From positions 1 through 28,534 of IMG/VR virus record IMGVR_UViG_3300035682_000146: a stretch of 28,534 nucleotides of DNA; one strand, 5' to 3'. A program made the position numbers and the translations under genes. How positions within the stretch are numbered: the first letter of the stretch is position 1; the number at the start of each line of letters is the position of its first letter. Positions 6,796 through 14,752 of this stretch are shown in pieces. The DNA is from a virus. The notes under the pieces are model-generated. The model did no database searches. It saw nothing but the letters and a program-made list of their open reading frames with translations, and was not told where the DNA came from.

Positions 6796-7180
6796 TGTAC
6801 AGAAATTCGTACAGTTAGCTAATCAGTTAATAAGCGAAATCAAGAAAACAACAGGCATCAATCGTAGTGGTATTACTCAAGCTGCTTCATTAGTAAGTCA
6901 AGGCAAAGTAATAAACTCAAGCACTTGGAATAGACCAAGCGCAGCTGAAGAAAACGCATACATTGAAGAAAATGGTATGTCTGCTTATGGTAAGTGGTTT
7001 TTAGCTATTGATGCAAACGCTGAAATGGATACTAAAGAACATTGGCACTACATTTACACAAGTGATTTTGTAAACGTAGATAGAGCAGGACTTATAGCTA
7101 TTAGACAAAGAGCAGGTCAACAAAGCCAAACAGATGTATTTAATGCAGCTGGTAAGTTACTTGAAAAAATAGATGCATAA
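6788..7180 (+). CDS. Conserved head-module protein of unknown function
   Basis: A 130-residue soluble protein between portal and MuF-like genes, overlapping both by a few bases. It is mostly helical, with an N-terminal helix (VQKFVQLANQLISEI) and a C-terminal half (HWHYIYTSDFVNVDRAGLIA, then RQRAGQQSQTDVFNAAGKLL) that I recognise as recurring at this position in Bacteroidota phages, without an assigned role. The location suggests a structural, scaffolding or internal head component. Confidence 0.7.
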   Translation: MNNVQKFVQLANQLISEIKKTTGINRSGITQAASLVSQGKVINSSTWNRPSAAEENAYIEENGMSAYGKWFLAIDANAEMDTKEHWHYIYTSDFVNVDRAGLIAIRQRAGQQSQTDVFNAAGKLLEKIDA

Positions 7181-8061
7181 TGATTTGGCAAGACTATAAA
7201 AAGTTATATGCTAATGCATTAAAAACCTATTCGCCTAAGTTCAAGAAAGAACTACAAAGGCAAGTGGATACTTATTGCGATACTCAAGATTTAAACGCAA
7301 TAAGCGACAAGAAGATAAAGAAGACCATCCAAAACCTTCATATTGCAATGGGGGTTAAGATGGCACAAATTACCGAGAAGAACGTTTCTAAATCGGTCAA
7401 GGGATATTCTGGACCAGAGGAGTTGAAGAGTAAGCAAACTGACCTATTTACTTATGTGATGTTGACTTACCTTGAAATGAAAGGATTAGATCAAATTGCT
7501 GCCGAGATAACACAAACAACAAAAAACCAAATTCAACAATATTTAATGAAGTCAGTTGAGGAAGGTTTGACATTGCAAGAAACAATCAAACTATTAAGAA
7601 CGGCTGGAATAACGGATTACCGAGCAGAGATGATAGCAAGAACGGAAACAGGCAGAGCAGCCAACATTGGTTCAATGGTTGGAACGGCTGCAACTGGACT
7701 TGTAACTATGAAAGAATGGATTGCTGCAAGGGATAACCGAACAAGGCGAGTTCCGAGAGATATGTTTGACCATTTTCATATGGATGGAATAAAAGTAGCT
7801 TACGATGAAAAATTTAATGTTAAGACTAAGAATGGAGGTTTTGAGCAAATGTTACATCCTTGCGACCCAAGTGGAAGTGCTGGGGATGTTATCAATTGCC
7901 GTTGTACGTTAGGCTACGAAGCCGTTAGAGGCGAAGATGGTAAGCCAAAAAGATTACAGGATAACCCACCAAGAGGAGATATGGGGTTAGTTTGGAATCT
8001 GATAAATAATGTGGCTTTGATGCAAATTTCTAATTTAATAAGAGATTTGTTAGCAGATTAA
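7180..8061 (+). CDS. Minor head protein, phage Mu F/SPP1 gp7-like
   Basis: 293 residues. The C-terminal half carries the Mu F domain pattern: helices ending in MIARTETGRAANIGSMVGTA, then W-x-AA-RDNRTRRVPRDMFDH, and the closing block LHPCDPSGSAGDVINCRCTL with conserved cysteines and NCRCT. These proteins sit inside or at the base of the head near the portal and help head assembly or DNA injection. The start ATG overlaps the upstream stop (TAATG). A promoter for the next gene lies inside the last codons. Confidence 0.88.
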   Translation: MIWQDYKKLYANALKTYSPKFKKELQRQVDTYCDTQDLNAISDKKIKKTIQNLHIAMGVKMAQITEKNVSKSVKGYSGPEELKSKQTDLFTYVMLTYLEMKGLDQIAAEITQTTKNQIQQYLMKSVEEGLTLQETIKLLRTAGITDYRAEMIARTETGRAANIGSMVGTAATGLVTMKEWIAARDNRTRRVPRDMFDHFHMDGIKVAYDEKFNVKTKNGGFEQMLHPCDPSGSAGDVINCRCTLGYEAVRGEDGKPKRLQDNPPRGDMGLVWNLINNVALMQISNLIRDLLAD

Positions 8062-8079
8062 AAAAAAATAATAACTTTG
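8046..8079 (+). promoter_or_regulatory. Promoter before prohead protease and major capsid genes
   Basis: TTTG at 8046-8049 and TAACTTTG at 8072-8079 are separated by 22 bases, including a run of nine A. This fits the Bacteroidota consensus. The protease ATG starts at 8084, five bases after the -7 box, so the transcript would begin at or within a few bases of the start codon. A dedicated promoter is logical for the capsid gene, the most needed product. Confidence 0.6.
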
Positions 8080-8083
8080 TTAT

Positions 8084-8827
8084 ATGAGTAAGATTGAAAA
8101 CAAAAGCTACAATGATATGATTTTGGATATAGAGCCAGAATCAAGAACAGTAAAAGCGTGTTGGTCAAGAATTGGTAACGTTGATTTAGACAATGATATT
8201 ATTGTTGCTGAAGCGTTTACCAAGACTATCAAAGAACGTGGACCAAAGGGCAAGAATATGATTTGGTCTTTAGTAGATCACAAAGCTGATATGGCACATA
8301 CTTTGGGGAAGCCTAAAGAGTTATACATTGAAGGCGATATGCTTGTTGCGGTTACTGACTTAATAGAAACTGAATGTGGTGAAGATGCTATCAAGTTATA
8401 TGAAGCTGGTTTAATCAATCAACACTCAATCGGATTTAGTACGTTAAAGTCAGATGTAAACCAAAAGACTGGAGTGCGTACAATCACAGAATTAAAACTC
8501 TATGAAGGTTCAGCAGTTCTTTGGGGTGCTAATCCTGAAACTCCAACATTGGGTTTTAAGGGTGAGTTCAAAGAAACTAAAGAAAATTTATCAATAAGAT
8601 TAGAAAACTTAATTAAGGCATTTAGAGGTGGTACATTCACAGATGACACCTTTGCTTTAATGGAGATTCAAATAAAACAAATACAAGCCGAGTTATTAGC
8701 TTTGGAAATTACTGAAACAATCACTCAACCCGCTGAAGCAGTTGAGCCGACACCAGAAGTTGAAGAAAAAAACGATGAGGAAGTATTAAAGGCAATTAAA
8801 CAATTTAACAATCTATTTAAAAAGTAA
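8084..8827 (+). CDS. Prohead protease (HK97 family)
   Basis: 247 residues. The first 165 form the protease domain: a likely catalytic histidine in WSLVDHKADM (H66), a serine in INQHSIGFST (S115), and the strand LYEGSAVLWGANPETPT that closes the fold. These enzymes cut the scaffold part of the capsid protein inside the assembled prohead and then themselves. The C-terminal 80 residues are acidic and helical, with a proline/glutamate stretch (EPTPEVEEKNDEE), and may act as a scaffold tail. It sits three bases before the capsid gene and has its own promoter. Confidence 0.9.
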   Translation: MSKIENKSYNDMILDIEPESRTVKACWSRIGNVDLDNDIIVAEAFTKTIKERGPKGKNMIWSLVDHKADMAHTLGKPKELYIEGDMLVAVTDLIETECGEDAIKLYEAGLINQHSIGFSTLKSDVNQKTGVRTITELKLYEGSAVLWGANPETPTLGFKGEFKETKENLSIRLENLIKAFRGGTFTDDTFALMEIQIKQIQAELLALEITETITQPAEAVEPTPEVEEKNDEEVLKAIKQFNNLFKK

Positions 8828-8829
8828 AA

Positions 8830-9921
8830 ATGGAAAATTTAATCAACGAAATGGCTGAGAACCTTAAAGGTTTTCAAGCTAACGCAGAAGCACAAATCAA
8901 AGAAGTGTCTGCACAAGTAACTGTTGTAAAAGATGAGTTACAAAAGCAAATCGACTCTCAATTAGCTACACAAAAGAAAGCAGCTAAGAAAGAAGTTAAG
9001 TTTATGGATGAAGTAATTATGGAGAAATTAGATGGTAATTTCGATGCAATGGAGAAGTCTTTGAAGACTAATGGTAAATTCCGTTTGGATTTATCTGATG
9101 TTAAGACAATGACTTTAAGTGGTAACTTAACTGGTGATTCTCAAGCATCTTATGCTCCGAACCCAGCTATCCAACCAGCACAATCTTTAAACTTTAGAGA
9201 TTTAATCCCTACTGTTAGAAGTGAAACTGGATTGTATGTTTACTATCGTGAGAATAGCGGTTTAACTAACAACATTGCTGCTCAAACTGAAGGTTCTGAT
9301 AAAGGCGAGAACAACTACTCTTTGACTGAAGTTAAAGTTGTAAATGACTATCTTGCTGGTTTCTCTACTTTCTCTAAGCAAATGTTGAAGTCTTTACCTT
9401 TCTTGACTCAAACTTTACCAAGAATGTTACAAAGAGATTTCTTCAAGGCTGAGAACGCTGCGTTTTTCTCTACTGTATCTGGTGCTGCAACAGGTTCAAC
9501 TACAACTGCTGAAACTAACGATTTGTTACAATTAGTAGACTACATCGCTAACCAAAAGACTGCGAACTTTGTTCCTTCTTATGCTTTAGTATCTCAAACG
9601 CAAATGGGTCGCTTATTGAAAGCAACTATTGCTGCTGGTTACTATGCTGGTGCTGGTAGTGTTGTTGTAAACCCTAATGGTGGAATTACAATCTGGGGTG
9701 TTCCAGTTGTATCTGCATCTTGGGTAACTGATGACAAAGTATTAATCTTTGACAATAGCTATTTAGAGAGAGTTGAAGTAGAAGGATTAGCTATCGAGTT
9801 CTCTTATGAGAATGGAGATAACTTCCAAAAGAACTTAGTAACTGCTCGTATTGAGTGTTACGAAGACATCAACTTAATGTTGACTACATCTGCAATCTTT
9901 GCTGATATGGGTAACGTATAG
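8830..9921 (+). CDS. Major capsid protein (HK97 fold)
   Basis: 363 residues. Residues about 1-60 form a coiled-coil, charged segment (the delta or scaffold part seen in HK97-type capsids, normally cut off by the protease). The shell part follows, with the extended N-arm, the spine helix (FLTQTLPRMLQRDFFKAENAAFF), an A-domain with GGITIWGVPVVSAS and the closing strand region DINLMLTTSAIFADMG. Codon use favours well-translated codons, consistent with strong expression. It is followed by a clear terminator, so capsid transcription likely ends there in part. Confidence 0.93.
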   Translation: MENLINEMAENLKGFQANAEAQIKEVSAQVTVVKDELQKQIDSQLATQKKAAKKEVKFMDEVIMEKLDGNFDAMEKSLKTNGKFRLDLSDVKTMTLSGNLTGDSQASYAPNPAIQPAQSLNFRDLIPTVRSETGLYVYYRENSGLTNNIAAQTEGSDKGENNYSLTEVKVVNDYLAGFSTFSKQMLKSLPFLTQTLPRMLQRDFFKAENAAFFSTVSGAATGSTTTAETNDLLQLVDYIANQKTANFVPSYALVSQTQMGRLLKATIAAGYYAGAGSVVVNPNGGITIWGVPVVSASWVTDDKVLIFDNSYLERVEVEGLAIEFSYENGDNFQKNLVTARIECYEDINLMLTTSAIFADMGNV

Positions 9922-9944
9922 TTCTAAGGATTAGTAAATAAATG

Positions 9945-9972
9945 ACCCCTACCAATTCGGTGGGGGTTTTTT
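9945..9972 (+). terminator. Rho-independent terminator after the capsid gene
   Basis: A nine-pair stem, ACCCCTACC (9945-9953) with GGTGGGGGT (9959-9967), has one U-G wobble and a five-base loop, followed by six T. It is well formed and lies 23 bases after the capsid stop. Confidence 0.85.
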
Positions 9973-9988
9973 ATTGGAATAAATTAAG

Positions 9989-9996
9989 TAATTTTG
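9989..9996 (+). promoter_or_regulatory. Possible -7 promoter box before the connector gene
   Basis: TAATTTTG lies directly after the terminator and 12 bases before the connector start codon. The T run of the terminator occupies the -33 region, and no clean TTG is at the right distance, so support is moderate. Confidence 0.4.
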
Positions 9997-10008
9997 TAAA
10001 AAAAGGAT

Positions 10009-10551
10009 ATGTCTTATTCTAATTATATTAATGACTTTAGTGCCGTTCCTATCGCACCAATTACAGAGCCAGTTACTTTAGCGGAAGCAAAACTTTATTG
10101 CCGTGTTACAACAAGTGCTGAAGATACCTTGATTACGTTAATGATTACACAAGCAAGAGAAGCTATTGAAGTGGCAACAGGATTGAGTTTGATACCAAAG
10201 GACATTACTACTTATTTCAATAATGTGAGTGGCAATTTTGAGATTCCATTCGGTCCAATTGACATATCGACTTTTGAGTTGTTTGATATGGAGCAAGATG
10301 GTTTAGAGATTACAGGAACAAACCTACAATTGATAGGCGATGAGTTCCCTAAGTTAGTTTTCCCAAGATATGCCAACTTTAAGGCAACTTATGAGGCTGG
10401 TTACACAACTATCCCTAAAGACCTTAAATTAGCTATCTTAGACCAAATTAGTTACGATTACGAGAATAGAGGATTAGATGGTGATTCTGGTATTTGTGAG
10501 AAGTCTTGGAAAGCGTGTCAAAGATGGACAAGAATAAGCCCAATTTTATAA
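10009..10551 (+). CDS. Head-tail connector protein (HK97 gp6/DNA-packaging family)
   Basis: 180 residues. The opening EPVTLAEAKLYCRVTTSAED, then LITLMITQAREAIEVATGLSL is the classic signature of the phage gp6-like connector family. The middle block (FEIPFGPIDISTFELFD) and YEAGYTTIPKDLKLAILDQISYDYENRG complete it. The ring it forms attaches below the portal and begins the neck. The start is preceded by an 'aaaggat' purine run, one of the few Shine-Dalgarno-like leaders in this genome. Confidence 0.9.
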   Translation: MSYSNYINDFSAVPIAPITEPVTLAEAKLYCRVTTSAEDTLITLMITQAREAIEVATGLSLIPKDITTYFNNVSGNFEIPFGPIDISTFELFDMEQDGLEITGTNLQLIGDEFPKLVFPRYANFKATYEAGYTTIPKDLKLAILDQISYDYENRGLDGDSGICEKSWKACQRWTRISPIL

Positions 10552-10552
10552 T

Positions 10553-10894
10553 ATGAAGTTAGGAAAAGCGAAAGCAAACTACGTTGATGCAAATACAATG
10601 ACAAGACAAGTCGGTATTTGGGCTGCTACAAGAGTAAGTGATGGTCAAGGTGGTTACACAACAACCTTTGCCCTACAAACCACAGTATGGGGTGATTTAA
10701 GACCAGATAACCAAGTTCGTGCAATAGGAGAGGCAGAATTGCAGTTCGACCAAATGAGTAGGCTTTATATTCGTTTTGGGGTTACTATCAATGATTCGGA
10801 TGAGGTAGAGATAGAAGGCGATAGATATACGATACATTCTATTAAAAACGTAGAGAACCAAAATAGGTTCTTGGAGTTAATAATTTACAAATAA
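10553..10894 (+). CDS. Head closure/head-tail adaptor protein
   Basis: 113 residues, mostly beta. The pattern (GIWAATRVSDGQGGYTTTFA, VWGDLRPD, DEVEIEGDRYTIHSIKNVE and LELIIYK at the end) fits head-tail joining proteins of the SPP1 gp16/HK97 gp9-like group. They close the head after packaging. The gene shares its last base with the next start (TAATG). Position between connector and gp10-like genes is canonical. Confidence 0.82.
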   Translation: MKLGKAKANYVDANTMTRQVGIWAATRVSDGQGGYTTTFALQTTVWGDLRPDNQVRAIGEAELQFDQMSRLYIRFGVTINDSDEVEIEGDRYTIHSIKNVENQNRFLELIIYK

Positions 10895-11436
10895 TGCCAA
10901 GATTTACTTTTGACATAGGTAATTTATCAGATGTATTAAAAAAACTTGATACTTTAGATGCTAAGGTTCAACAAGGTGTAAAGGATGAAGTAAATGCTTC
11001 GGCTTTAAATATTCAAAGTGGAGCAAAAAGATTAGCACCTGTAAACTTTGGTCAATTAAGAAATAGTATTTACTTAAAAGAAAAAAATGTTGAAAAAGGG
11101 TATGTTTTTACAGTTGGTTCAAGTGCTTCTTATGCACCTTATGTTGAGTTTGGAACAGGTGGTAAAGTAAGTATACCTGCTGGATATGAGGAATTAGCAA
11201 GTTCATTTAAAGGTAGAAAAGGTGGTAATTTTAAAGATATGGTAGATGCTTTGACTTTGTGGGTAAAAGGAAAAGGTATTGGAGGTGGTAAAGACAAGTC
11301 AATTGCTTATGCAATAGCCATTAGCATTTTAAGGAAAGGTATGCGACCACAACCTTTTTTAATACCAGCATTTGAAACTGAAAAACCAAAAATGATTAAG
11401 AACATATTAAACGTATTGAAGAATGTTAAATCCTAA
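10894..11436 (+). CDS. HK97 gp10-like tail completion protein
   Basis: 180 residues. Family features include LNIQSGAKRLAPVNFGQLRNS (the A-P-V-x-x-G-x-LR-x-S motif), VGSSASYAPYVEFGTGG (Y-A-x-Y-V-E-F-G-T), and the end RPQPFLIPAFE. These proteins act at the neck or tail end. A basic insertion (SSFKGRKGGNFKDMVDAL) is also common in this family. It overlaps the next gene by 14 bases. Confidence 0.88.
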   Translation: MPRFTFDIGNLSDVLKKLDTLDAKVQQGVKDEVNASALNIQSGAKRLAPVNFGQLRNSIYLKEKNVEKGYVFTVGSSASYAPYVEFGTGGKVSIPAGYEELASSFKGRKGGNFKDMVDALTLWVKGKGIGGGKDKSIAYAIAISILRKGMRPQPFLIPAFETEKPKMIKNILNVLKNVKS

Positions 11437-11830
11437 TATTGAGATAAAGAAGTGGTTTTATACTAATTTGACAAGTGCAAGTGGATTGGTTGTTTATGAT
11501 GGTTATGCTCCAGAGGGTGCAGGAGATGAGTATATTGTAATGACTGGGAGAACATCAAGTCAAGAACAAGGCAAAGCTGGATATACAAATAGTATTTCAA
11601 TCGTAGTTGATATTATTACAAAAAATGCTAACTTTGGATATAAACGTGCTGAAACAATAAGCGATTTAGTGTTGGATGATATAAACTCGGATTCAGTTAT
11701 AACCTTATCAAATGGGTTTACTGCTTCAAGTTTAAGTGTAGAAAGCATTAGAAACTTAGATGGCTTAAACCCTTTAGATAACGTTTTTAGAGTATTAATA
11801 ACATATAACATAACCATAACTCAAAATTAA
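11423..11830 (+). CDS. Tail terminator-like protein
   Basis: 135 residues of alpha/beta pattern: an N-terminal helix, a central VVYDGYAPEGAGDEYIVMTG stretch, ISIVVDIITK and C-terminal FRVLITYNITI. This fits the tail terminator (lambda gpU/DUF3168-like) group by layout, as it lies directly before the tube gene. The protein would cap the tail tube and join it to the neck. Sequence identity to named families is too weak to be sure by eye. Confidence 0.7.
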   Translation: MLNPNIEIKKWFYTNLTSASGLVVYDGYAPEGAGDEYIVMTGRTSSQEQGKAGYTNSISIVVDIITKNANFGYKRAETISDLVLDDINSDSVITLSNGFTASSLSVESIRNLDGLNPLDNVFRVLITYNITITQN

Positions 11831-11841
11831 AATTAAATAAA

Positions 11842-12291
11842 ATGGCAGAAACAAAAGTAAGCGGTAGAGATTATATCCTCTTAGCTGACATTAACAATGA
11901 TGGAACATTCAAGCCAGTAGCTTGTTTGACTTCTAACTCTTTGACATCAACTTTAGGAACAATTGATGCAACTTCTAAATGTGGAGATCAATACACTCCA
12001 AGTCCTTCATTCAATCAATCTTTTGAGTGTGAAGGTTTTGCGATTGATGAAACAGGAACTCCTTCTAAAGATAGTTACCAACAATTGTATTCTGCTCACG
12101 CTGCTCAAACTTTATTCGCAATTAAGATGGGTAAAGCAACTCCAGCAGCAGGTGATATCACTTATGGTGGTGCAGGTCAATTAGTGTTTATTAGCAACTT
12201 TAATGTTAACGCTGCTGATAAGGATGATGTTAAATTTACTGCAACTTTCGTTGTAAGTGTTCCTCCTATTACACAAACTGAAACTGTATAA
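11842..12291 (+). CDS. Major tail tube protein
   Basis: 149 residues, beta-rich, with the pattern of TP901-1-like major tail proteins: a starting block around ISGRDY-like residues (VSGRDYILLADINNDG), CLTSNSLTSTLGTIDATSKC, and a closing region with GQLVFISNFNVNAADKDDV, then KFTATFVVS. Hexamers of this protein stack to make the tube. The position before the tail chaperone genes is standard. A second protein with a similar fold lies at 16726-17418. Confidence 0.82.
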   Translation: MAETKVSGRDYILLADINNDGTFKPVACLTSNSLTSTLGTIDATSKCGDQYTPSPSFNQSFECEGFAIDETGTPSKDSYQQLYSAHAAQTLFAIKMGKATPAAGDITYGGAGQLVFISNFNVNAADKDDVKFTATFVVSVPPITQTETV

Positions 12292-12304
12292 TAAATAAAA
12301 AACT

Positions 12305-12679
12305 ATGTTCGAATTAAAGACTAACAACAACACAATCCACCTAAAGTGGGGTACTTGGTCAATGCGTGAGTTTACAAAAGAAAACAATATCGGTATTGAT
12401 GAGTACTTTAAAGTTCTTTCAACGGCTCAAACAAGTTTGGATGTAATAGTCCAGCTTGTTTACATTGGTTACAAATCTGCTTGTGTAAGTAATAAACAAG
12501 AGATTAAATATACCATTGATGATGCTTGTGAATGGATAGATGAAGTGGGTTCTATTTTTAGCGAAGAAGGTCAAATTATTGACTATATAAAATATATCGT
12601 TGAGAATACAGTCCACACCATTTCAGGTGTAAAGAAGGTAGAAGAAAAAAAAAAGCCTAACAAAGCTAAGCTGGGATGA
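12305..12679 (+). CDS. Tail assembly chaperone, short form (gpG-like)
   Basis: 124 residues, between the tube and tape-measure genes, exactly where tail chaperones occur. The start is 'aactATG'. The N-terminal half is LKWGTWSMREFTKENNIGID, then helical segments typical of the chaperone. The gene ends with a lysine-rich tail (VEEKKKPNKAKLG) just after a run of ten A, at which a second frame is entered to make the long form. The short form normally is made in excess and wraps the tape-measure protein. Confidence 0.82.
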   Translation: MFELKTNNNTIHLKWGTWSMREFTKENNIGIDEYFKVLSTAQTSLDVIVQLVYIGYKSACVSNKQEIKYTIDDACEWIDEVGSIFSEEGQIIDYIKYIVENTVHTISGVKKVEEKKKPNKAKLG

Positions 12680-12974
12680 TATCTTAGTTAAAGCTGCGGA
12701 GTGCGGAATAAGACCAAATGAATTTTGGGATATGACTTGGAAAGACTTTTCCATTATCGTTTTAGGTAATGAAAGAAACGAGTTAAACGAATGGGCAAGG
12801 ACAAGAAACCTTGCCTATATTGTATACTTAAGTTCTACTACCGAGAAAAACCCAAAATCAATGAAGTCTTTTTGGAGTATTCCAGAATTAGATGAAGCAG
12901 ATATTGATGAAGAAAGAGTAATGATAACGGAAGAACAATTGGCAAGGACACTTAAATTGTACGGAGCAAACTAA
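12642..12974 (+). CDS. Tail assembly chaperone extension (gpT-like), reached by frameshift
   Basis: This frame opens right after the TAG at 12639-12641 and has no convincing start codon before its conserved core, so entry from the upstream frame is likely. The core is SWDDILVKAAECGIRPNEFW, then DMTWKDFSIIVLG, the typical second-domain motif of tail chaperones. An ATG at 12732 lies within that motif and would remove half of it. The shift needed is +1 or -2, and the A10 tract at 12645-12654 falls inside the only common open window (12642-12679). The fused product would be about 222 residues and recruits the tube and tape measure. Confidence 0.8.
   Translation, partial: KKKKSLTKLSWDDILVKAAECGIRPNEFWDMTWKDFSIIVLGNERNELNEWARTRNLAYIVYLSSTTEKNPKSMKSFWSIPELDEADIDEERVMITEEQLARTLKLYGAN
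12645..12654 (+). other. A10 slippery tract (programmed frameshift or transcriptional slippage)
   Basis: Ten consecutive A are followed by G at 12655. The upstream gene uses codons starting at positions 2 mod 3 and the downstream domain uses 0 mod 3. Loss of one A, gain of two A, or a ribosomal -2/+1 slip joins them. Runs of nine or more A are known to cause polymerase slippage. Confidence 0.7.
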
Positions 12975-12979
12975 TAAAG

Positions 12980-14752
12980 ATGGCAGATATTTTAGATATA
13001 CAAATTAACATTGGTGCAAGTACTGAAGACTTAGGTGCTGAAATACAAAAAGCCGAAAATTTACTCAAGAAATTACAAAGCGCATTAAGGAAATCAACTG
13101 ATACTAATGAAATAAACCAATTAAATACAAAAATTGGTGTCGTAAATAATTCGCTTGGCATATTAGGTCAAAGAATGAATGCAGTTGGCACACCTGTTAA
13201 TAATGCAACAACTGCTTTATCAAATTTATCAAGGGTTGCACAGGATGCTCCTTATGGGTTTATAGGTATTGCGAATAACTTAAACCCTTTATTAGAATCA
13301 TTCCAACAATTATCATTAAAATCTAATGGAGCAACTGGTGCATTAAAACAAATGGCTGCTGGTTTAGTTGGTCCAGCTGGTATTGGTCTTGCATTGGGTG
13401 TTGTTTCATCTTTAGCGGTTACTTTTAGTGATGAAATAGCAGAATTTTTTATTGGTCCAACTGAAAAACTAAAGAAGTTTAGAGAAGAACTTTTAAAGTT
13501 AAATCAAGATATTTATAAAATAGTTGGCGAAGCGCAATCTAATAGAACTATTGGGTTGAATTTAGTTAACATTATTTCTGGTGGTAATCCTACGCAACAA
13601 CAAGAGGCACTTAAAAGACTAAAGTCTTTATATTCAGATAACAAAGCTATTAAAGAAGCAACAGTTAAAACTGATAAGGCTTATTTAGTACATTTAATTA
13701 ATGTTGCTGCAATACAAGAAGATGCAGCTGGTAAAGAAAAGAATACACAACAAATTTTAGCTGCTGCTTATGCTGAACGTAAAAAGTTAGAAGCACAAAG
13801 AGATGCTGATGTAAAAAAAGTTACTGCAAGTGGTGGTAGTGCAGAATACAATGAAAATAAGGCTAAAAAGGAAAGAAAAAGAATTGCTGATGGGTATAAT
13901 CTTTTAATTACTGATTTAGATAATGTAATTTCAAAAGCAAAAACTAAAAATGCAGAGTTACTAAATACTCTAACTAATATAGAGACTCCAAGTCCAGCTG
14001 GTAAACCACCACCAAAGCCTAAAAAAGATACAACATTATCAGAGAAAGATAGAAGTGATTTAATAAAAAGAATAAATAAAACCAATTCTTTATTAACTCC
14101 ATTAGAAGAAGTAATTGGTGGAGATACTGCAATAGAAGATTTAAAGAAGCAACACGAAGATTATCTTAAATGGTTATCAAAATGGACAAAGGATAAAGAA
14201 AAGTTAGCATTAGATAATATTGATAACGAAAATAAGAAATTAGAAGAATTAAATAAATCTTATGAGAAATTTGCAATGACAATTTCAAGTACTGTTACTA
14301 ATTCAATATTTGGATTATTTGAAGCTATGGAAAGTGGAGCAAGTGCAAGTGAAGCATTAAGTCAAATGTTTAGAAATCTTGCTAAAGAAATAGCAGCATC
14401 ATTATTACAAGCAACATTATTTGCTGCAATATTATCTTTAATTAGTGGTGGTGCAGCTGGTGGTGGGATTTCATTTGGTAAAGCGTTTGGTAAAGTTCTT
14501 GGGTTAGCAAGTGGTGGAGTTGCAACTGGTCCAACATTGGCAATGATTGGGGAAGGAAGCGAAAGTGAAGCAGTTTTACCATTAAGCAAACTTGGTAATA
14601 TGATGCGAGGTTCATTTAATGCTGGTTCTATGGGTAGTGGAAATGGAAGTGGATTAAGCCAATTTGTATTAAGAGGACAAGATTTATTATTATCTGTTAA
14701 CAGGGCGCAAAAGGCATCTAATCTTAAAGGACAAAACATTAGTTTAGCATAA
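12980..14752 (+). CDS. Tail tape measure protein
   Basis: 590 residues. The N-terminal part is coiled-coil (LGAEIQKAENLLKKLQSALR). A hydrophobic stretch lies near residues 124-150 (GLVGPAGIGLALGVVSSLAV), followed by a long charged helical region (about 160-440). A second hydrophobic helical stretch starts near 470 (ASLLQATLFAAILSLISGG), and the C-terminal block is GGVATGPTLAMIGEGSESEA, then VLPLSKL, which is diagnostic for the family. Its length sets tail length; using about 1.5 angstrom per residue from other phages, a tail near 90 nm is expected. It is likely co-transcribed with the chaperone and ends by overlapping the next ATG (ATAATGG). Confidence 0.92.
   Translation: MADILDIQINIGASTEDLGAEIQKAENLLKKLQSALRKSTDTNEINQLNTKIGVVNNSLGILGQRMNAVGTPVNNATTALSNLSRVAQDAPYGFIGIANNLNPLLESFQQLSLKSNGATGALKQMAAGLVGPAGIGLALGVVSSLAVTFSDEIAEFFIGPTEKLKKFREELLKLNQDIYKIVGEAQSNRTIGLNLVNIISGGNPTQQQEALKRLKSLYSDNKAIKEATVKTDKAYLVHLINVAAIQEDAAGKEKNTQQILAAAYAERKKLEAQRDADVKKVTASGGSAEYNENKAKKERKRIADGYNLLITDLDNVISKAKTKNAELLNTLTNIETPSPAGKPPPKPKKDTTLSEKDRSDLIKRINKTNSLLTPLEEVIGGDTAIEDLKKQHEDYLKWLSKWTKDKEKLALDNIDNENKKLEELNKSYEKFAMTISSTVTNSIFGLFEAMESGASASEALSQMFRNLAKEIAASLLQATLFAAILSLISGGAAGGGISFGKAFGKVLGLASGGVATGPTLAMIGEGSESEAVLPLSKLGNMMRGSFNAGSMGSGNGSGLSQFVLRGQDLLLSVNRAQKASNLKGQNISLA

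Noticed and set aside
11963-12184. A 73-codon + frame inside the tube gene
   Set aside because: Shifted shadow of the tail tube coding sequence, with no protein-like features of its own.
14362-14739. A 125-codon minus-strand frame
   Set aside because: It is the reverse of the well-supported tape measure gene, proline/leucine rich as expected for an antisense shadow.
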